Below are positions 39,612 to 47,998 of a stretch of 64,000 bases of DNA, in pieces. How positions within the stretch are numbered: the first letter of the stretch is position 1; each line of letters starts with the position of its first letter. Below the pieces are notes generated by a model. It made no database searches, was not told where the DNA came from, and was given only the letters and a program-made list of their open reading frames with translations. Origin of the DNA: Roseivivax sediminis (GTDB lineage: Bacteria; Pseudomonadota; Alphaproteobacteria; Rhodobacterales; Rhodobacteraceae); assembly GCF_900112685.1 (NCBI RefSeq), contig NZ_FOMS01000002.1, positions 310,001 to 374,000 of the forward strand, read 5' to 3'. Both the position numbers and the translations under genes were made by a program.

Positions 39612-40712
39612 TTGGGGACCACGGCTGATAGCGACGCGTTCGTCGCGTTCGAACGCGTGCAGAAGAGCTATGACGGCGAGACGCTCGTCGTGAAGGATCT
39701 CAACCTCGCCATGCCGAAGGGCGAGTTTCTGACCATGCTGGGGCCGTCGGGATCGGGAAAGACCACCTGCCTGATGATGCTTGCGGGGTTCGAGACGGCG
39801 ACCCACGGCGAGATCAAGCTCGACGGCAAGCCGATCAACAACATCCCGCCGCACAAGCGCGGGATCGGCATGGTCTTTCAGAACTACGCCCTCTTTCCGC
39901 ACATGACGGTGGCCGAGAACCTGTCCTTCCCGCTTGAGGTCAGGGGCATGGCCAAGGCCGAGCGAGAGAAGAAGGTCAAGCGCGCGCTGGAGATGGTGCA
40001 GATGGGCCATTTCGGCGGCCGGCGGCCGGCGCAGCTTTCGGGCGGACAGCAGCAGCGGATCGCGCTGGCCCGCGCGCTCGTGTTCGAGGCCGAGCTGGTG
40101 CTGATGGACGAGCCGCTTGGCGCGCTCGACAAGCAGTTGCGCGAGCACATGCAGTTCGAGATCAAGCGCATCGCCAACGATCTCGGGATCACCGTCGTCT
40201 ACGTGACGCACGACCAGACCGAGGCGCTGACCATGTCGGACCGGGTCGCGGTGTTCGACGACGGCCGCATCCAGCAGCTCGCCCCGCCGGACGAGCTCTA
40301 CGAGGCGCCGCAGAACAGCTTCGTCGCCCAGTTCATCGGTGAGAACAACACGCTGGAAGGCGTGATCGAGGAGATCGGCGGCAACCGCTGCACGGTGAAG
40401 CTAGACAGCGGGGAGGTGATCGACGCCAACCCGATCAACGTGACCCAGAAGGGCGACCGCACGCGGGTCTCGATCCGCCCCGAGCGGGTGGAATTCAATC
40501 CGGACCTCGGCACCACGGCCCATACGCTGGAAGCCACTGTGCGCGAGTTCATCTACATGGGCGACGTGTTCCGCACGCGCCTGTCCGTCGCCGGCAACGA
40601 CGAGTTCATCGTCAAGACGCGCAACCGCGCCGACCAGAAGCGGCTTTCGCCCGGCGAGACCGTGAAGATCGGCTGGCTGCCCGAGGATTGCCGCGCGCTC
40701 GACGCGACGTAG
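39612..40712 (+). CDS. ABC importer ATPase, PotA-like
   Basis: The 366-residue protein has Walker A GPSGSGKTT at residues 44–52, signature LSGGQQQRIALARAL, Walker B LVLMDEPLGALD and a C-terminal TOBE-type domain (about 285–360), as in the polyamine/spermidine ATPase PotA. It is probably translated from the TTG at 39612, after AGGGAG; the stretch VAFERVQKSYDGE marks the normal start of the domain. It begins a six-gene run: ATPase, binding protein, DUF1330, two permeases and an App1-like gene. The divergent doeA suggests an ectoine-related substrate, but the family mostly takes polyamines. Confidence 0.88.
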   Translation: MGTTADSDAFVAFERVQKSYDGETLVVKDLNLAMPKGEFLTMLGPSGSGKTTCLMMLAGFETATHGEIKLDGKPINNIPPHKRGIGMVFQNYALFPHMTVAENLSFPLEVRGMAKAEREKKVKRALEMVQMGHFGGRRPAQLSGGQQQRIALARALVFEAELVLMDEPLGALDKQLREHMQFEIKRIANDLGITVVYVTHDQTEALTMSDRVAVFDDGRIQQLAPPDELYEAPQNSFVAQFIGENNTLEGVIEEIGGNRCTVKLDSGEVIDANPINVTQKGDRTRVSIRPERVEFNPDLGTTAHTLEATVREFIYMGDVFRTRLSVAGNDEFIVKTRNRADQKRLSPGETVKIGWLPEDCRALDAT

Positions 40713-40835
40713 GATCGCCGCGCTGCGCGGGCTGGCGCGCCGAAAGGTGTGCGGCCGGCGCAGGCGCATCGGAAGGGCCTTGCGTTCCACCCGTAGCCGG
40801 GGCCCGCATCACCAACGGGACTTAGGGAGAAAGGT

Positions 40836-41942
40836 ATGACACTTTCCAAGACGCTTCTCGCCACCACCGCGCTGACGGTCGCCGGCGGCGCCGTCGCCGC
40901 GCAGGAGATGGCAGACAGCATGACGCTGGTCAGCTGGGGCGGGGCCTACCAGTCCTCGCAGCAGCAGGCCTACGTGGAGCCCTACATCGAGAACAACCCC
41001 GAGGTCTCCGCGACCTGGGACGAAAGCTCGAACGAGGCCGTGGCCAAGCTGCGCGCGATGAACGAAGCCGGCAACATCACCTGGGATCTCGTCGACGTGG
41101 TGGCATCGGACGCCATCCGCCTATGCGACGAGGGCCTGGCGATGGAAGTCGACCATGACGAGCTTCTGGCGCCCGGCGAGGCCGAGGATGGCAGCGAGGT
41201 CGATCCCTCGGACGACTTCGGCGACCTGATCGTGTCGGATTGCTACATCCCGCAGATCGTCTATTCGACCACCTTCGGCTACCGCACCGACATGGTGCCC
41301 GAGGGCGCCGACGCGCCCGACGAGATCTGCGACGTCTGGGACCTGGAGACCTATCCGGGCAAGCGCGCGCTGGAAAAGCGCCCCATCAACAACATGGAAT
41401 GGGCGCTCCTGTGCGACGGTGTCGCCAAGGACGAGATCTACGACGTGCTCGCCACCGACGAGGGCCAGGACCAGGCGCTCGCCAAGCTGGACGAGATCAA
41501 GGACGACGTGATCTGGTGGTCGGCCGGCGCCGACACGCCGCAGCTTCTCGCCGACGGCGAGGTGTTCATGGGCTCCACCTATAACGGCCGCCTCTACTCG
41601 GTGATCGAGGAGCAGGACCAGCCGGTGGGCATGATGTGGGACGCGCAGGTCTTCGACCTCGACGGCTGGATCATCCCCGAGGGTCTGCCGGAAGACCGCC
41701 TTGCCCGCGTGAAGGACTTCGTGCGCTTCGCCACCGACACGCAGCGGCTGGCGGACCAGGCGGAGTACATCTCCTACGGCCCGGCGCGCGAGACCTCGGC
41801 ACCGCTGGTTCCCGAGGACATGAAGCAGCACATGCCGACCGATCCCGAGAACTCCGAGAACACGTTCCTCTACAACTACGAGTTCTGGGCCGACTACCGC
41901 GACGACATCGACGCCAAGTTCCAGTCCTGGCTGGCGCAGTGA
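40836..41942 (+). CDS. Periplasmic binding protein, PotD/PotF-like
   Basis: The 368-residue protein has a signal peptide (about residues 1–22) and the extracellular solute-binding fold of the PotD/PotF class, with the opening strand MTLVSWGGAYQSSQQQAYVEPY. It is very acidic, as in many marine or halophilic exported proteins. GGGAGAAAGG precedes the ATG. A 123-bp gap before it and three stem-loops after it suggest it is expressed more strongly than its neighbours. The ligand is unknown: polyamines are typical of the family, while an ectoine or N-acetyl-diaminobutyrate ligand would fit the divergent doeA. Confidence 0.88.
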   Translation: MTLSKTLLATTALTVAGGAVAAQEMADSMTLVSWGGAYQSSQQQAYVEPYIENNPEVSATWDESSNEAVAKLRAMNEAGNITWDLVDVVASDAIRLCDEGLAMEVDHDELLAPGEAEDGSEVDPSDDFGDLIVSDCYIPQIVYSTTFGYRTDMVPEGADAPDEICDVWDLETYPGKRALEKRPINNMEWALLCDGVAKDEIYDVLATDEGQDQALAKLDEIKDDVIWWSAGADTPQLLADGEVFMGSTYNGRLYSVIEEQDQPVGMMWDAQVFDLDGWIIPEGLPEDRLARVKDFVRFATDTQRLADQAEYISYGPARETSAPLVPEDMKQHMPTDPENSENTFLYNYEFWADYRDDIDAKFQSWLAQ

Positions 41943-41949
41943 TCGCGGC

Positions 41950-41969
41950 GGCGGGGTAATCGCCCCGCC
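41950..41969 (+). terminator. Stem-loop after the binding-protein gene
   Basis: GGCGGGG (41950–41956) pairs with CCCCGCC (41963–41969) around a 6-nt loop, 7 nt after the stop codon. No T run follows. Such hairpins often protect binding-protein mRNA or partly stop transcription before permease genes. Confidence 0.5.
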
Positions 41970-41981
41970 CGCAAGAGACCG

Positions 41982-42042
41982 GGGTGGGCAGATTGCCCAC
42001 CCTACCCACCGCCGTCCGCAGGGTGGGGCAATCTCCCCACCC
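41982..42042. repeat. Two REP-like palindromes side by side
   Basis: First copy: GGGTGGGCA (41982–41990), loop GAT, TGCCCACCC (41994–42002), a perfect 9-bp stem. Second copy: GGGTGGGG (42021–42028), loop CAATCT, CCCCACCC (42035–42042), a perfect 8-bp stem. Related, weaker copies lie at 32738–32763 and 36114–36138. All are in gaps between genes. Confidence 0.7.
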
Positions 42043-42104
42043 GGCGCGCGGCGCCAGAGCGACGCGCCGGACAAACGGCGCGCGACACCGACAGGGAACC
42101 CGGG

Positions 42105-42401
42105 ATGCCCAAGGGCTACATCATCGGCCACATCACCGTCCGCGACCCGGAGGCGTACCGCGACTACATCGCGCGCGACACGCCCATCCTGGAGAGCCTC
42201 GGCGGACGTTTCATCGTCCGCGGCGGGCAGAGCGAGGTGATGGAGGGCGAGACCCACCAGCGCCACGTGGTTATCGAGTTCCCCAGCTACGACGCGGCCC
42301 GAGCCGCCTACAACGACAGCGCATACCAGTCCGTCGCCGAGATCCGGCGGCAGAGCGCCGACAGCGTGATCCTGGTGGTCGAGGGGACCCAAGATGAGTG
42401 A
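42105..42401 (+). CDS. DUF1330 protein in the ABC importer operon
   Basis: This 98-residue protein is a ferredoxin-like dimeric alpha-beta barrel of the DUF1330 family, with the typical opening KGYIIGHITVRDPEAYRDYI and VIEFPSYDAARAAYNDSAYQ. The family has no assigned reaction. It lies between the binding protein and the first permease and overlaps the permease start by 8 nt, so it is made with the transporter. A role in handling the imported compound is a guess. Confidence 0.88.
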   Translation: MPKGYIIGHITVRDPEAYRDYIARDTPILESLGGRFIVRGGQSEVMEGETHQRHVVIEFPSYDAARAAYNDSAYQSVAEIRRQSADSVILVVEGTQDE

Positions 42402-44103
42402 CGCCACATCCGATCCGAACAAGATCGAAGCGCCGACGCCGGACGATCCGCTCGCCCAGGCCAAGGCGCTCGACAATGTCGACGACCGCGGGCGGATGCT
42501 CGCTGCCGACGGCACCCCGCTCAAGCGCCAGCTCGCCAAATCCCTGCGGATCCAGAAGATTCGCGCACTGGCCCTGATCGCCCCGCTGCTGCTGTTCGTG
42601 CTCCTGACCTTCATCGCGCCGATCGCGGACATGCTGTTCCGCTCGGTCGAGAACGAGATCGTCTCGGAGACCCTGCCACGCACCGTCGAGGCGCTGGCAG
42701 ACTGGGATTACGACAGTGGCGAGTCCCCCGGGGACGAGGTCTATGCTGCGCTCTACGACGATCTTTTCCTGGCGCAGGAGCGCAAGGAACATACCCGCCT
42801 CGGCACCCGCCTCAACTACGAACTGACGGGGGTGTCGTCGCTCTTCCGCCGCTCGGGCCGCGGCGTCGACGATATTGGAGAGCTCTACCAGGACCAGTTC
42901 GAGGACCTGAACGAACTCTGGGAGGAAGAGCGCACCTGGGCCGAGCTCATGGGCTCGGACGAGTGGCTGGCGGCGCAGGAGGCCTGGGACGAGGAGTCCG
43001 GCGAGCCGCTGCCCGACTTCCAGCTGCGCGAGGGCATGCCGACGCTGCTGCCGGAAACCTCGCGCCAGATGCTGACCTTCGCGGAGTTCATCCGCACCGA
43101 GGACAACGAGAGCCCGCTCGAGGAAGAACCATGGACGCGGGTCTGGGCGGCACTCTACACCGATCTGACGAACAAGGATGTCTCGGGCTATTCGGGTCCG
43201 CATACCGACCTTCTGCAGGAGGCGTCCGCGGCGGTCGGCGATTTCGAGACCACGCCGATCAAGCAGGCCTTCCTCGACATGGACGAGGATTGGGGCGATC
43301 CGGAGGTCTGGGGCACGATCCAGGCGTTCTCGCCCGACTACACCTCGGGCTATTTCCTCAACGCCGTCGACATGCAGAAGACCCCCGACGGCGCGGCGAT
43401 GCGGGACGAGGACGAACGGATCTACGGGCTGCTCTTCAAGCGCACGATGTTCATGTCGCTTGTCATTACCTTCAGCTGCATCCTTCTGGGCTACCCGGTC
43501 GCCTACCTTCTGGCGACGCTGCCGATGCGGTCGGCGAACCTGCTGATGATCCTGGTGCTGCTGCCGTTCTGGACCTCGCTGCTGGTGCGTACGTCGGCCT
43601 GGAAGGTGATGCTGCAGAGCCAGGGGGTGATCAACGACGTGCTCGTCTGGCTGGGCCTCGTCGGAGACGCCAACCGGCTGGTGATGATCAACAACCAGTT
43701 CGGCACCATCGTCGCGATGACGCACATCCTTCTGCCGTTCATGATCCTGCCGATGTATTCGGTCATGTCGACGATCCCGCCGAGCTACGTGCGCGCCGCG
43801 AAATCGCTGGGCGCGACCAACGTCACGGCGTTCCGGCGGGTCTATTTCCCGCAATCGGTGCCGGGGATCGGCGCGGGCTCGATCCTCGTCTTCATCCTGT
43901 CGATCGGCTACTACATCACACCCGAGATCGTCGGCGGCACCACCGGCACGTTCATCTCCAACCGGATCGCCTATCACATCTCCTCGTCGCTCAACTGGGG
44001 CCTCGCGGCGGCGCTGGGCACGATCCTGCTGGCGGTGGTGCTGATCCTCTACTGGGCCTACGACAAGATCGTCGGCATCGACAACGTGAAGCTGGGAGGC
44101 TGA
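42394..44103 (+). CDS. ABC importer permease 1, PotB-like, with large extracytoplasmic insertion
   Basis: The 569-residue protein has one membrane helix at about residues 58–80, then an acidic, non-membrane insertion of roughly 260 residues (about 85–345), and then the remaining helices with the permease core SLVITFSCILLGYPVAYLLA and the ATPase-contacting loop RAAKSLGATNVTAFRRVYFP. PotB-type permeases usually have 280–320 residues, so the insertion doubles the size. By topology the insertion should be periplasmic, where it could contact the binding protein or the cell wall. It is followed closely by permease 2 (4-nt gap). Confidence 0.87.
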   Translation: MSDATSDPNKIEAPTPDDPLAQAKALDNVDDRGRMLAADGTPLKRQLAKSLRIQKIRALALIAPLLLFVLLTFIAPIADMLFRSVENEIVSETLPRTVEALADWDYDSGESPGDEVYAALYDDLFLAQERKEHTRLGTRLNYELTGVSSLFRRSGRGVDDIGELYQDQFEDLNELWEEERTWAELMGSDEWLAAQEAWDEESGEPLPDFQLREGMPTLLPETSRQMLTFAEFIRTEDNESPLEEEPWTRVWAALYTDLTNKDVSGYSGPHTDLLQEASAAVGDFETTPIKQAFLDMDEDWGDPEVWGTIQAFSPDYTSGYFLNAVDMQKTPDGAAMRDEDERIYGLLFKRTMFMSLVITFSCILLGYPVAYLLATLPMRSANLLMILVLLPFWTSLLVRTSAWKVMLQSQGVINDVLVWLGLVGDANRLVMINNQFGTIVAMTHILLPFMILPMYSVMSTIPPSYVRAAKSLGATNVTAFRRVYFPQSVPGIGAGSILVFILSIGYYITPEIVGGTTGTFISNRIAYHISSSLNWGLAAALGTILLAVVLILYWAYDKIVGIDNVKLGG

Positions 44104-44107
44104 GGCA

Positions 44108-45304
44108 ATGGCGACACCCAACGTGGTCATCACCGAAACCCGCACCATGCCCTACGGCTTCACCTGCGGCGTGGTCGCGGCGGCGGGGGCGTTCTTCGGC
44201 CTCTTCGTCGGCACCGCGCAGGGCTCGGGCCTTGTCGGCATCGTGCTCGGCGCCGCGATCTGCGCCGGGCTCGCCTATCTCGCGATGGCTTATCTCGGCA
44301 CCGCGCAGGAGCGGGCGTTCAAATGGGGGGTCGTCGCGCTGTTCGCGCTCGCCGGGCTGCTGATCGGCGGCGTGCCCGGCCTTGTCGTCGGCGCCCTCTT
44401 CGGCTGGTTCCTGGGCTGGTTCATCTACTGGGTCGGGCGCTGCCGCTACCGGATGGCGCTGCCGCCTTACCTCACCGGCGGGCAGGTCCTGTGGCACTAC
44501 AGCTTCCGGGTGATCTGCGGGGCGATCTTCGTCTTCCTGATCACGCCGATCCTCGTGGTGATGCCGCTCAGCTTCAACGCGGAGAACTTCTTCACCTTCA
44601 CGCCCGAGATGCTGTCCTTCGATCCCGAGGGCTATTCCCTGCGCCACTACCGCAATTTCTTCCAGTCGAACGAATGGCAGAGCGCGCTGCGCAACTCCCT
44701 GATCATCGCGCCGATCGCGACACTGCTGGCGGTCAGCTTCGGCACGCTCGCGGCGATCGGCCTGAGCCAGCCGCACGTTCCCGGGCGGCAGGTGATCATG
44801 GCGATCCTGATCTCGCCGATGATCGTGCCGCTGATCATCTCGGCGGCGGGAATGTACTTCTTCTACAGCCGGATCGGGCTGCAGGGCACATATCTCGGGG
44901 TGATCCTCGCGCACGCGGCGCTCGGCATTCCGTTCGTGATCATCACGGTGACGGCGACGCTGGTGGGCTTCGACCGGTCGCTGACGCGGGCCTCGGCCAA
45001 TCTCGGCGCGAACCCGGTGACGACCTTCTTCAAGGTGCAGATGCCGCTGATCCTGCCCGGCGTGATCTCGGGCGGGCTCTTCGCTTTCATCACCTCCTTC
45101 GACGAGGTGGTGATCGTGCTCTTCGTCGGGTCGGCCAATCAGCAGACGCTGCCCTGGCAGATGTTCACCGGCCTGCGCGAGCAGATCTCGCCGACGATCC
45201 TGGCGGTGGCGACGATCCTCGTGGGTATCTCGATCTGCCTGCTGACCACGGTGGAGATCCTGCGCCGCCGGTCCGAGAAGATGCGCGGCATGAGCCCCGG
45301 CTGA
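44108..45304 (+). CDS. ABC importer permease 2, PotC-like, with extra N-terminal membrane helices
   Basis: The 398-residue protein ends in a standard PotC-type permease core (from about residue 135: IFVFLITPILVVMPLSFNAE, with the coupling loop RASANLGANPVTTFFKVQMP). Before it lie about 125 residues with roughly four extra hydrophobic segments (about 15–110) rich in Ala and Gly. PotC proteins are usually 260–280 residues, so this N-terminal module is additional. The stop is 1 nt before the App1-like start. Confidence 0.88.
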   Translation: MATPNVVITETRTMPYGFTCGVVAAAGAFFGLFVGTAQGSGLVGIVLGAAICAGLAYLAMAYLGTAQERAFKWGVVALFALAGLLIGGVPGLVVGALFGWFLGWFIYWVGRCRYRMALPPYLTGGQVLWHYSFRVICGAIFVFLITPILVVMPLSFNAENFFTFTPEMLSFDPEGYSLRHYRNFFQSNEWQSALRNSLIIAPIATLLAVSFGTLAAIGLSQPHVPGRQVIMAILISPMIVPLIISAAGMYFFYSRIGLQGTYLGVILAHAALGIPFVIITVTATLVGFDRSLTRASANLGANPVTTFFKVQMPLILPGVISGGLFAFITSFDEVVIVLFVGSANQQTLPWQMFTGLREQISPTILAVATILVGISICLLTTVEILRRRSEKMRGMSPG

Positions 45305-45305
45305 G

Positions 45306-46286
45306 ATGGTCAAGCCCGTCCTCGCACGTATTGCGCACCCGGTCGAAAAACTCTTCGACCGGGTGTTTCTTCGCCGGGAGCCCGAGCGGGTCGTCATCGA
45401 TCCCTATCTCGGCTACGCCACGCCCGAGGAGATCCTGCTGCGCGGGCGCGTCCTGACCTCGCTGCGCCGCACCACGCCGTCGCCCGAAGCGTCGTGGTGG
45501 GTGAACCTGCGGCAGATGGCGGGGCTGTTCTTCACCCGCGAGGTGTCAGAGCGGACGATCCGCGTCGGAGAGGCGACGGCGGTCAGCGACGAGGAGGGGT
45601 ATTTCACCCTCCACCTGCCGCGCGGCGATGCCGCGCCCGGCTGGTTTGCCGCCGAGGCGGAGATCGACGGTGGCGAGAGCGCGACGCTCGAGGCGCTGGT
45701 CGTCGGCGATGCGCCGTTCCTGGTAATCTCGGACATCGACGACACGGTGATGGAGACCGGGGCCTATTCGCTGGTGCGCAACCTCTGGACCTCGCTCACC
45801 GGCAACGCGCTGACGCGGCATGTCTTTCCCGACGCGGTGGCGCTGATGAAGGGGTTCGAGGCGGCGGGCGCGCCGATCTTCTTCGTCTCGTCGAGCCCGT
45901 GGAACCTGCACTATTTCCTGCGCCGCATCTTCGAGCGGCACGGCCTGCCCAAGGCGCCGGTCTTCCTGCGCGATCTCGGAATCTCAAGGACGCAGTTCAT
46001 CTCGGGCACGCATGGCGACCACAAGGGTGCGGCGATCGATTCGCTGCTCGCGGCGCATCCCGGCGTGCCGGTGATGCTCGTCGGCGATACCGGCCAGCAC
46101 GACCCGAAGGTGTACCTCGCCGCCGCCGAGCGCCATCCCGGCCGCATCGTCCGGGTGATCCTGCGCGAGCCCGGCAAGGGCGCGGACAAGCGCGACCGCG
46201 CCCGCATCGCCGCCCTGGAGGACCGGGGCATCAAGGTCGATCACGGGCCGAGCTACGACGGATTCAGCGCGGCGTTGCCCGACTGA
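45306..46286 (+). CDS. App1-like phosphatase-domain protein (DUF2183)
   Basis: The 326-residue protein has the DUF2183/App1 catalytic domain of the HAD type: nucleophile motif DIDDTVMET (near residues 142–150), then VFFVSSSPWNLHYFL-like sequence, HKGAAIDSLL and LVGDTGQHDPKVY. Yeast App1 is a phosphatidate phosphatase; bacterial members have no proven substrate. The N-terminal part (VVIDPYLGYATPEEILLRGR) matches the family, so the ATG at 45306 is probably right. It begins 1 nt after permease 2. A strong terminator-like hairpin lies inside codons 11–22. Confidence 0.85.
   Translation: MVKPVLARIAHPVEKLFDRVFLRREPERVVIDPYLGYATPEEILLRGRVLTSLRRTTPSPEASWWVNLRQMAGLFFTREVSERTIRVGEATAVSDEEGYFTLHLPRGDAAPGWFAAEAEIDGGESATLEALVVGDAPFLVISDIDDTVMETGAYSLVRNLWTSLTGNALTRHVFPDAVALMKGFEAAGAPIFFVSSSPWNLHYFLRRIFERHGLPKAPVFLRDLGISRTQFISGTHGDHKGAAIDSLLAAHPGVPVMLVGDTGQHDPKVYLAAAERHPGRIVRVILREPGKGADKRDRARIAALEDRGIKVDHGPSYDGFSAALPD
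45336..45371 (+). terminator. Terminator-like hairpin inside the 5' end of the App1-like gene
   Basis: A perfect 12-bp stem, CACCCGGTCGAA (45336–45347) with TTCGACCGGGTG (45354–45365), loop AAACTC, is followed by TTTCTT. It is 31 nt after the permease stop but within the App1-like reading frame. It could end most transcripts of the importer operon, leaving App1 to be made by read-through. Confidence 0.6.
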
Positions 46287-46320
46287 TCGCGCCGCCTTCG
46301 GCCCGAGCCGGCCACCTTTG

Positions 46321-46350
46321 CTTCTTTGGGCTTCAAATACTCAGGGGGGT
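46321..46350 (-). repeat. Dispersed GAGTATTT-type intergenic element
   Basis: On the minus strand this reads CCCCCCTGAGTATTTGAAG followed by CCCAAAGAAG. The same pattern (GGGAGTATTT or GGGATATTTT, then a purine-rich GAAG or GATGAAA tail) occurs at 58389–58425 and 60579–60606. It sits between the App1-like gene and the lytic transglycosylase gene. Confidence 0.5.
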
Positions 46351-46443
46351 TGCCATTGGCACGCCATCGGCCCGAGAGACAATGGCGACGGGCTGGGCCC
46401 CGGTCCGTGTCGCCCGTCCGCCCTGGGGGCCGGCGCCGCCGGA

Positions 46444-46941
46444 TCAGCCCGGCCGCAGGCCGGTCTCCACCAGCATCCCGCGCCGCTTGGCCTCGTAATA
46501 GTAGCCGCGGGCATACCAGCCGACCGCCTTGTCGTGGCTTCCATCGGACACCATCCACGCGCCGCGAAGGTATTTCACCGCGTATTTGAGGTTGGTCTCG
46601 GCATCGAGAAGATCGGAGGGCGCACCGCGGAAGCCCATGGTCCGCGCGGTCGCCGGCAGGATCTGCATCAGCCCGTAATAGGGGCCGTTGCGCGCCCAGG
46701 GGCGATGCGTGCTTTCGCGCACGATCACCCGGTGAACCAGCGGGCGGGGCACGCCGTAACGGTCGGCGTATTCGTTGATGAGCTGGCGCAGCTCGGGCGT
46801 CTCGTTCGGATGGAGAGGCAGTTTCGGTGTCTGCGCTGCAAAGCTACGGGCTTCGCTGTCGTCTATCACCGGTGCCTGCGTGCCGCAGGCGGCCACCCCG
46901 AAAAGCGCCGCAATCGCGAGCGCCAGAGCCGTTTTCCGCAT
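46444..46941 (-). CDS. Lytic transglycosylase lipoprotein (SLT domain)
   Basis: The 165-residue protein has a lipoprotein signal with lipobox GVAAC (C19) and a short SLT domain: catalytic Glu in RVIVRESTHRP, then YYGLMQILPATARTMGF and NLKYAVKYLRGA. It would cleave peptidoglycan glycan strands from the periplasmic face of a membrane. I chose the ATG at 46941 because it begins the lipoprotein signal; the longer frame runs back into the divergent epimerase gene. No substrate-specific partner (flagellar or secretion) is adjacent. Confidence 0.9.
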   Translation of the reverse strand: MRKTALALAIAALFGVAACGTQAPVIDDSEARSFAAQTPKLPLHPNETPELRQLINEYADRYGVPRPLVHRVIVRESTHRPWARNGPYYGLMQILPATARTMGFRGAPSDLLDAETNLKYAVKYLRGAWMVSDGSHDKAVGWYARGYYYEAKRRGMLVETGLRPG

Positions 46942-47104
46942 CGAACCTCGTCCCGGATCGTTTGTCCCTGGCTCGATCATAGACACGAGGCGGCCCACCG
47001 GGGAGCGCGAAAGCCCGGCCCCGCGAGCCGTCGGCAAGCTTCTGCCGACCCCTGCGGGTCGCACTCTGCTTGCCAAACCGCCGCACGCGCCGCATCCTTG
47101 GGCC

Positions 47105-47971
47105 ATGACGGACCACACGCCCACGCTCCTCGCTCTCGGTTACGGTTTCTCGGCCCGAGCGCTCTCGCTCCGGCTGATCCCGGAGGGCTGGCGCATCCTC
47201 GGTACCGTGCGCGACCCCGAAAAGGCGCCTCGCCTCGAAGCGGACGGGGTGGAACCGGTGCCCTGGTCGGCCGAGAACATTGCCGCTGCGCTCGGGCCGG
47301 CGACGCATCTTCTGATGTCCGCCCCGCCGGGCGAGGACGGCGATCCCGCGCTCGCCATCGCGCGCGAAGCGATAGAGGCGAAGGCGCCGGACCTGCACTG
47401 GGCGGGGTACCTCTCGACCACCGGCGTCTACGGCGACCATCACGGCGCTTGGGTGGATGAGACCACGCCGCTCCTGCCGACCACGCCGCGCGGCCAGGCA
47501 CGGGTGGAGGCGGAAGCCGCCTGGGGCTCCATTCCTCACCTGCCGCTGCACGTCTTCCGCCTTGCCGGGATCTACGGGCCGGGCCGCGGCCCGTTCGAGA
47601 AGCTGCGCCGGGGCCGCGCGCAGCGCATCGTCAAGCCCGGCCAGGTCTTCAGCCGTATCCACGTGGACGACATCGCCGCCGTGCTCGCCGCCTCAATCGA
47701 GCGGCCCAATCCCGGCGCGGTCTACAATGTCTGCGACGACGATCCCGCTCCGCCGCAGGACGTGCTGGCCTATGCGGCCGAGCTCCTCGGTCTGCCGGTG
47801 CCGCCCGAGGTGCCGTTCGAGACCGCGGAGATGTCCGAGATGGCGCGCAGTTTCTACAGCGACAACAAGCGCGTGGCCAACGACCGTATCAAGACGGAAC
47901 TCGGTGTAGAACTGGCCTATCCGGATTACCGCTCCGGGCTACTTACCCTGCTCGAGGCCGAAGCGGCCTGA
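47105..47971 (+). CDS. NAD-dependent epimerase/YeeZ-like SDR protein
   Basis: The 288-residue protein has an N-terminal nucleotide-binding loop GYGFSARALSLRL and the extended SDR pieces YLSTTGVYGDHHG, VFRLAGIYGPGRGPFEKLR and FSRIHVDDIAAVLAAS. It belongs to the YeeZ-like branch, whose reaction is not established. The ATG at 47105 begins the Rossmann fold. It diverges from the lytic transglycosylase gene and lies 27 nt before exoD-like. Confidence 0.85.
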   Translation: MTDHTPTLLALGYGFSARALSLRLIPEGWRILGTVRDPEKAPRLEADGVEPVPWSAENIAAALGPATHLLMSAPPGEDGDPALAIAREAIEAKAPDLHWAGYLSTTGVYGDHHGAWVDETTPLLPTTPRGQARVEAEAAWGSIPHLPLHVFRLAGIYGPGRGPFEKLRRGRAQRIVKPGQVFSRIHVDDIAAVLAASIERPNPGAVYNVCDDDPAPPQDVLAYAAELLGLPVPPEVPFETAEMSEMARSFYSDNKRVANDRIKTELGVELAYPDYRSGLLTLLEAEAA

Positions 47972-47998
47972 TCCCACGTCCGCAGGAGGAGACATCCC

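Noticed and set aside
42271-44148. A 625-codon open frame opposite permease 1
   Set aside because: Antisense to a gene with clear permease motifs; composition dominated by Arg, Asp, His and Gln, with no domain.
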